From: Agapanthus africanus
Taxonomy: Eukaryota; Streptophyta; Magnoliopsida; Asparagales; Amaryllidaceae
Length of the DNA: 64,000 nt
NCBI GenBank assembly: GCA_030015575.1
Contig: CM057337.1
Location: forward strand, 375,123,582 to 375,187,581
Reading direction: 5' to 3'
This document shows, one piece after another, positions 57,755 through 64,000 of this stretch (the first letter of the stretch is position 1; every line of letters starts with the position of its first letter). The notes below the pieces were generated by a model. It saw nothing but the letters and a program-made list of their open reading frames with translations. It was not told the DNA's origin and ran no database searches. A program made the position numbers and the translations under genes.

Positions 57755-59948
57755 TGTAGGGTTACTAGGCACTCTAAGTAGGTTCTACAAGGCATCAAGC
57801 ATGCCCGATTAAAATTTTAGCCGTGCCGAATAACTCTAAACAAGATCTTTGCTAAATAATTAGGGTAACACATGCTAGTAAATAACAATTATCTTTAAGT
57901 GAATACGAAATACAACCTTTGTAGATCGGTCCTTCACTTCTTAAGCTCCTTGTAGTAGTCCCTTCGCTGCGATCATCGAACTCCCGGACTCTCGGACGGC
58001 TCCATGAGAAGATTGCAACGGTATTGCTTGAAGTCTTCGAGGCCGAAGATGATCTATGTCGAGGGAATACGAACTCAAGCTTCTACTTCACTAACTAGAG
58101 AACTAGTGAAGCAAACACCCTAAACTAAAGTGCTAGTCTAGTAGAGAATGATGAAATAGTAAATGGGTACACTTTAGAATTTCTTTTCTCACTATATATC
58201 TCTCTCTTTATCAAACCCTAGAAATAAATTGAAGGAGGAAGAAGATGAGCTCAAAATGAGAATGAAAACTAATCAAGAAAGAGTTAGCTAACCATGGGTG
58301 AGTGGGTATCATATACTAACTCATGTAGAGACATAACCATGGCTAATTATAGTGGTTAGGTTAATTATTATCTTAAGTAAAACAAAACTAGTGGACTAAG
58401 TCAATGCAACCATAAGCTTCATGAAGCTTCATGCATGTGAGCTCATTATCCATTTGTTTTTAGAATTACTTTAAATATAAAAACCTAACCAATATAATTA
58501 TAATGGTGTATGTCTCATACACCCATGTAGTGTGTATCAACAACCATGATACAAAATGAACACAAATTAATATATATCACATATATATTAAGTTGTGCAT
58601 AAGTGAGAAAAACAAATACTTAAGTGAACCAATGTTAGTTAATGTAAATTAGTATATCACATATACAATTATACACTAAATTATTAAACCAACACTTGAC
58701 TTAATAATCCGGTTATATCACATATAACCGACTAACATCCAATGTATCGACTTATCGAATCAACCCTTGATTTGATAACCTGGTTATATCGCATATAACC
58801 GATCGACACAAACATCGCGAGAATAGAATACGGTATCACATACTCGCATTATTCTCGGTCCCGCACATATTACAAATGCGCTCCTATTTCGTTTTTCCTG
58901 AGCCAGTAAAACCTCTATGTAGGACTCTAAAGACTCGTCAATACGCCGGCAGTAGGTGATGATCATATCAAGCACCCACAAGCCGTCAACGGTACTAGCT
59001 GGACGTAACGGCTACCCGGGTATTGAGCGATCAGAAGATCAGCAAGCAAGCCCGCTCCAACTCCTGCAAAAAGCCTGACAGTAACACTACCGTACAGTCC
59101 GGTCTCCTCGTCTGATATGTCGCATATCAAGTCTAGGGGTGGTAAAACGTCAGACCCCAATAACCGATAAGTCATGCCGATATGAGGCTCATAACAGGTC
59201 GAGAAACTACTGGTAACACTTACCAGTAAATCTCTAAACCAGCCCTGGCCAGGGACTTCCCTGTTATGGCCAATCGAGTATAGCGCAACATCAACTCCCA
59301 ATACCGGGAGAGACGAAACCCCTCCTATCACTTATTGCCTCCATGTGACTCGGGACTGTACCCAAAAAACCACCGTTTTGCACGCCCTCTTGGATGTGGT
59401 AAGGTGGAAATCAAAACACAGTGGGAATCACACAAGACTCTATAACGATCTCGGGTCTACAGACTAACCTGTACCAGTGTCACCAGAGAACTGCCATCTG
59501 ACGTAAGGTATAATACCATCTGGGAGTTCTCGGCGAGTCCGTCCAGTGTATATAGTCTCCACTGAGCACCCGTATATCATCTCTGATCTCAAAACCAATG
59601 GATATGGGATCATCCATCGCCCATCTATATGGGTCGAGAAGGTATACGCTAGTCTACACTAGTATGATCCACATCATAGTCCAGGCAGTCAAGTACACAT
59701 ACTAAGGGCTTTACTAACATGTAACAAAGAGACAATCAGTGTACATAGTCCAGGCAGTCAAGTACACATCCTAAGGGCTTTACTAACATGTAACAAAGAG
59801 ACAATCAGTGTACACGTTAAGGTAAAGAGTAACCAGATAGCATACTATCATGTCGAGCAAGAAAGTCCTCCCTATATATGTCCAAGCATCCACTACAATA
59901 TACATCTCATGTATAGTAATGGCCTCTAGGGCATACATATAACTAACA
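57755..59948 (-). repeat. Element D 5' LTR (right copy), rearranged
   Basis: 2194 bp. Compared with 47280-49484 it lacks about 80 bp (present at 49188-49265, absent after 59658) and has a 69-bp tandem duplication (59675-59743 and 59744-59812). Confidence 0.9.
59675..59812. repeat. 69-bp tandem duplication in the D LTR
   Basis: Two near-identical copies beginning CATAGTCCAGGCAGTCAAGT, next to the deletion noted above. Confidence 0.88.
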
Positions 59949-60602
59949 ATGAACATATTGGATATACAAGCAATCCACATTTATTTTGAGCCTGCAATGA
60001 AAGACGGATTACACAGTCGTGATGAATAGCCAAACCCCCATCCTAGACCCCTACGGGTACGGCAAACTACCCGCCAAGTACACAAAGTGAAGCGGTCTCC
60101 CTCAACGACGTGAGTTGGCCACTAAACCCTTCAAAGTACCCTGTAGTTTGTGCACCCGACCTTGGGTCTATCCTAGGAGCAGAAAACAGTAAATGAAATA
60201 ATACAACGGTGGTTACAACCTCAACCCGGATGTGCCCCGCAAAAGAATATTACAACAAATTACAATTTACATTTGAATGAAAGAAACACTCGTCTCACAT
60301 CCCCGGCTATCCATTCACGATAATCCAACATGTTCATATTCACAAACTATTACAGAAATGTGCAACCCCCTGCTAACCTACATACTAGAAGTTAGGGGAG
60401 GTTTACGAACATATTAAACACAACACAGATATAATCCAGTATGCCAAAATTCTTAGAATTTCGATCAAGCAACACATATGAATCTACTTCGAACAATTCT
60501 CTGTGCACATAAAACCTGAGAAGAAACAAAACATCCCAGAAAATACAACATCAACACAGAAGTATAACTGAGCAAATTTGGGTTGACTCGGTGTCAACTC
60601 GC

Positions 60603-60650
60603 ACGCGGATCCGCGGCGGATCGCTTGGATCGGCCGCGGTTCCGCGGTGG
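60603..60650 (-). promoter_or_regulatory. Leader hairpin HP1 (element C)
   Basis: Arms CGCGGATCCGCGGCGGATC and GATCGGCCGCGGTTCCGCG around GCTTG, 207 nt from the LTR edge. Confidence 0.75.
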
Positions 60651-60842
60651 TTTGAACGAGTCACAATCCTAAATTTCTTCACAATTCTTAAAAAACCCTG
60701 CTTGTATTTTTAAGGGTCCCTGAAAAATTTTTAGACCCTAATTTAAAATCGGCAGAACCTAGGTGAAAATGTCGTTTTTTTGGGATTATTTTGCGATCGA
60801 ATTTCCAAAGACTTTGCTAACATGTTAGTTATGGTTTAGCTA

Positions 60843-60855
60843 GGCTCTGATACCA
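60843..60855 (-). other. Primer-binding site of element C
   Basis: GGCTCTGATACCA on the plus strand, initiator-Met tRNA type. Confidence 0.93.
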
Positions 60856-60856
60856 C

Positions 60857-62737
60857 TGTAAGTCAACGTTACACACCCCACAAGATGTGGGGAGGCGGAA
60901 TAGGTAAAACAATCATTTTGTTCAAAGTAACATCGACTATCTTTACGGATCTTTGCTAAACCCTAACTAACAAACTATCTAGAAGTGCTAAACTACTATG
61001 ATAGATGATTATATCTCAAGATACTAGTCTTTCTTGTTCACCTCCTCGTCGGCCTCCTCGATGTAATAGAAGATCCACCCGAGAGTTCCTTCTCCAAGCT
61101 TTAACTTCTAACTTGAGATAACTAAGTGGCTAGGATTGTTAATCCAAGTGACCTAGAAGATATAGAAGTGGATTAAAGATCTATTAGTCTTACTAACCCT
61201 TGGGATCTCAACACATGAGAGGATTGGGGTTAGGTTTAAGAAGAGGAGAGCTTGAGGAGAGAGAGTGTGTTTGTTAATAATGAATTGAACCCTTCTCACT
61301 TTGAAATATATGAAGCATAACAAAATATCTTGCACAAATATCATCCATGCTTCATTTAATTCTTAAGATGAATCATCTCATGAGTCATGGTGCAATTAAT
61401 GATAATAACACATAAGCTCTCCATTTCATTTAGTTTAATTCATAAATGAATTAAAACTAAATGGGTCACCTTTCTTCTAGAATCTTCTCGAGTAATTACG
61501 AGAATGCCCCTCCTATCCGAAAAACATGGATATAGTGAAACTGCATAAATCCAATACTAGAATCTGTCTTAAACCAAAGCCTGCTAGTATAATCTTTCCG
61601 AACATCATACATGCACAAGTACACGTATATGTCTGAACCCTGTCGTAAAACCATACAACTTCTATATCGTTTCTCCTGAAGCAGGGAAATTCTCTGTGTG
61701 GGACTCTAAAAACTCGACACTACGCTGGCAGTAGGTTTAACCACAGGCCGCAAGCGGTACTAGCTGTACGTAACGGTCCCCAGATAGATGTCGATAAGAA
61801 GGCCGATGAGGAAACCCATCCGAACTCCTACTAGGCCTGATGTGACAATCTCCGTACAGTCCGGTCTGTTCGTCTAAGACTATCGCATATCGGGCCTAAG
61901 GGGCGGCAAGCGTCAGTCCCCTAAAAGCGGTATAAGTCGTGTCGGAGTGAAGCCCATTACACCTTGAGAAACTACTGGAAAACCTACCGGTAAATCTCGC
62001 TTGCCCTGGCCAGGGACTTTGCGTAATGGCTCTCCGAGCACAGTGCGAGATCAACTCCCAATACCGGGAGAGACGAATCCTATCTAACCGCGACTGCCTC
62101 CAAGTGCTTCGGGACTGCACCCAATTGCTAGCTGTTTGCACGACTCCTTTGAGCCGTGGTAGGGTAGCAATCTAAGAACAGTGGGAAAACACTCGAGACG
62201 AAGCAGCAGTGTCAAGTCTATGGACTATGCTGTACTCATTTCACCTGGGAACTGTTAACTGACGACGGGTATAATACTGACCAACAGTTCCTTGCGAGTC
62301 CTGTCCGGTGTACCCGTAACCCAATGAGCACCTGCATACTATCTCCAGTACAATGTACTAATGGCTGTGGGATAGACCATTTCCCTTGCTGGGATGAAAA
62401 GTGTATACACTAGTCTACTCCGGAGTATCGATGCCCTGTCTCGACAATCCTACGACTAGGGACCTGAAAAAGGATGTGCTTGTAGACTACCCAGCCCCCA
62501 CTAGTGTGACTGCCATCACAACGCTGGTAGTCAAGCAAGATCCTATGGGCTCTATCAATATGTATTTGCGATATGCTTAAAAGAAACATATATACATATT
62601 AAGATAGATATAAACCAAGTAGCATACTACTATGTTGAGCAAGACTGTTAATACAACTGTGAATATCCCAAGCATCCATTATGTAGTATACAAACTAGTA
62701 TGATACAATAATGGCCCCTAGGGCATATACACTAACA
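60857..62737 (-). repeat. Element C 5' LTR (right copy)
   Basis: 1881 bp, with substitutions and small indels relative to 40264-42160. Confidence 0.92.
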
Positions 62738-62742
62738 TGGGT

Positions 62743-64000
62743 ACACTGTACGGACTTACCGAGAACTCTTATATGGTATTATATCTATCGTCGGATAGCA
62801 GTTCTCAGGTGACACCGATGCAGGTTAGTCTGTAGACCCGAGATCGTCATAGAGTCTCATGTGTTCTCCCACTGTGCTTTGATTTCTACCCTACCACGGC
62901 TCTACAGAGTCATGCAAACAGGTGGCTTTTGGGTACAGTCCCGAGACATGTGGAGGCAATGAGCGATAGAAGGGGTTTCGTCTCTCTCGGTATTGGGGGT
63001 TGATGTTGTGCCGTGCTCGATTGGCTATATCCGTATGTCCCTGGACAGGACTGTTGAGATTTACTGATAAGTGTTATCAGCAGTTTCTCGATCTGTTATA
63101 GACCATTCATCGGCATGACTTATTGAGTTATTGGGGTCGGCGTTGCCATCCCTAGACTCGATATGCAGCATATCTGACGAAGAGACCGGACTGTACGGTA
63201 AGTGTTACCGGTTGGCTCGACAAGAGTTTTTACATGTTCGCTTGTTTTTCTTCTGATTGCTCAATACCCAGGAGTCATTACGCACTGCTGATGCCGCTAA
63301 CGGTTTGTGGGTATGTGATATGATCACTGCCTACTGCTAGCGTATTGACGAGTCTTAGAGTCCCATAATGGGGTTACCTAGCTCAGGTGAAACGATGTGG
63401 GGTGCATATAGGGATATGCGTGGATGCTTGATTAAATGCGTATATGTGATACCACATTGTAATCTAGAATTTTCTATTGGTCGGGTAGTATGTGATATGA
63501 CCGGATTATTAAATCAAGTGTTGGTTTAATAATGACCATTAGCTTTTTCATTTAAAACCTTTTCTATTTGCATGCATGCATGAATGGGTGTATGTGCACA
63601 TGTTGATGTGTATGCACACATACATGCATACATACTTATCATGGTTGTTGATACATTGGAAATGGGAATGCAAGACTCACATGGTATAAAATATCCATAT
63701 ATTTTATTATTTGAGAAAAGGAAAATGGATTAATTCATGGTTGATATTTGTTTAGACTTGACCACACTTCACCTACTAATTAATCATGGATTAATTTACA
63801 TTTGGGTTTTAACTCAATGATAAAATATCTAGATATTTTGTTTACCATGGTTGGATGAGAGAGAGACTCTCATATATATTATCTCTTCTCATTTTCATTT
63901 AGTTTTTTAATGAAAAAGAAAATGAGCTCTAGCATTTTCCATTTCCTCCTTATTCTTCCTCAAAGCTTACTACCTTTTCTAAAGTGAGTGAAGGAGATAA
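62743..64000 (+). repeat. Element Z 3' LTR, second part (runs off the window)
   Basis: Continues the LTR interrupted at 40263, after the right TGGGT (62738-62742): GGAGATTGGGT joins TACACTG. It carries the same palindromic blocks as the other LTRs (CTGATAA-GTG-TTATCAG near 63066-63082) and ATGC/GT-rich microsatellite sequence near 63571-63640. The LTR end is beyond the window. Confidence 0.85.

Larger units (their letters stand above)
47280..59948 (-). mobile_element. Element D: gag-less, Pol-dead copia element in the leader of C
   Basis: Minus-strand element with LTRs 47280-49484 and 57755-59948, between ATGAA duplications (47275-47279 and 59949-59953). PBS complement 57741-57753 is slightly degenerate. 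Interior: broken pol (49500-52420), then solo LTR E (52515-54724), then leader (54725-57754). The coding region starts with the non-Gag peptide of A and B and shares several disabling changes with A. Confidence 0.92.
59949..60856 (-). other. Element C leader, PBS-proximal part
   Basis: Starts with the right ATGAA duplication of D. It contains a weakened HP4 (59973-60009, loop GAGCCTG), a CTCA/TGAG hairpin near 60092-60115 at the HP3 position, HP1 (60603-60650) and the PBS complement (60843-60855). No gene. Confidence 0.82.
40264..62737 (-). mobile_element. Element C: Gag-Pol copia element, defective, carrying D
   Basis: Minus-strand element with LTRs 40264-42160 and 60857-62737, between TGGGT duplications (40259-40263 and 62738-62742). 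PBS complement is 60843-60855. The leader is split by D (47280-59948). Without D it is about 9.8 kb. Its LTRs differ by several substitutions and small indels and look older than those of F. Gag and Pol are both recognisable but interrupted. Confidence 0.93.

Noticed and set aside
1-64000. A host gene hidden between elements
   Set aside because: Every interval is assigned to an LTR, leader or coding remnant by direct match to another copy or by TSD-bounded position; the least explained pieces are 9414-10165 and 56615-56905.

Overview
The window is plant nuclear DNA made entirely of nested Ty1/copia LTR retrotransposons. I found no host gene, tRNA, rRNA or CRISPR array. Every element has LTRs of about 1.9-2.2 kb that run TG...CA, an initiator-Met tRNA primer-binding site (TGGTATCAGAGC), a GTGGGAGAT-type polypurine tract, and copia-order Gag-PR-INT-RT-RNaseH coding. 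The Pol sequence resembles the Angela/BARE branch. That suggests a large, repeat-rich plant genome, perhaps a monocot, but the species cannot be named from this sequence.

Layout, with 5-bp target-site duplications (TSDs) fixing the nesting. Z (+, oldest) is seen only as the last codons of pol at 39819-39841 and a 3' LTR at 39856-40263 and 62743-64000. A (+, 1-39818, 5' LTR cut by the window edge) lies in the end of Z pol. B (+, 902-21650, TSD CACAG) lies in the leader of A. G (-, 4602-14771, TSD GACGT/AACGT) lies in the leader of B. F (-, 25743-36374, TSD TCATC) lies in the pol of A. C (-, 40264-62737, TSD TGGGT) lies in the LTR of Z. D (-, 47280-59948, TSD ATGAA) lies in the leader of C. E (-, solo LTR, 52515-54724, TSD TCCCA) lies inside D.

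The elements have distinct roles. F is young (about 5 differences between its 2093-bp LTRs) and carries one intact 1308-codon Gag-Pol, so it looks autonomous. C has Gag-Pol broken by stops and frameshifts. B has no gag, but its PR-INT-RT-RNaseH frame is intact. A and D also lack gag, and they share the same disabling changes (integrase Glu to Gly, RT Asp to Gly, common frameshifts), so both were probably copied from an already dead template by enzymes supplied in trans. G has similar LTRs to each other but almost unreadable coding.

The main discovery candidate is the long leader (about 2.3-2.9 kb) between PBS and coding region. Across six otherwise diverged elements it keeps an ordered set of inverted repeats: a GC-rich hairpin about 200 nt from the LTR; a hairpin around kb 1.2-1.5 whose stem changes by compensation while its loop keeps GGCT; a GTTAG/CTAAC palindrome; three small tetraloop hairpins spaced 80-94 nt whose loop sequence is largely shared within an element but differs between elements; a GNRA (GAAA) hairpin; and a common polypyrimidine-CAG splice-acceptor-like site just before the coding start. 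This looks like a cis-acting RNA system for packaging, dimerisation, translation or splicing, and would explain how Gag-less, Pol-dead relatives kept moving.
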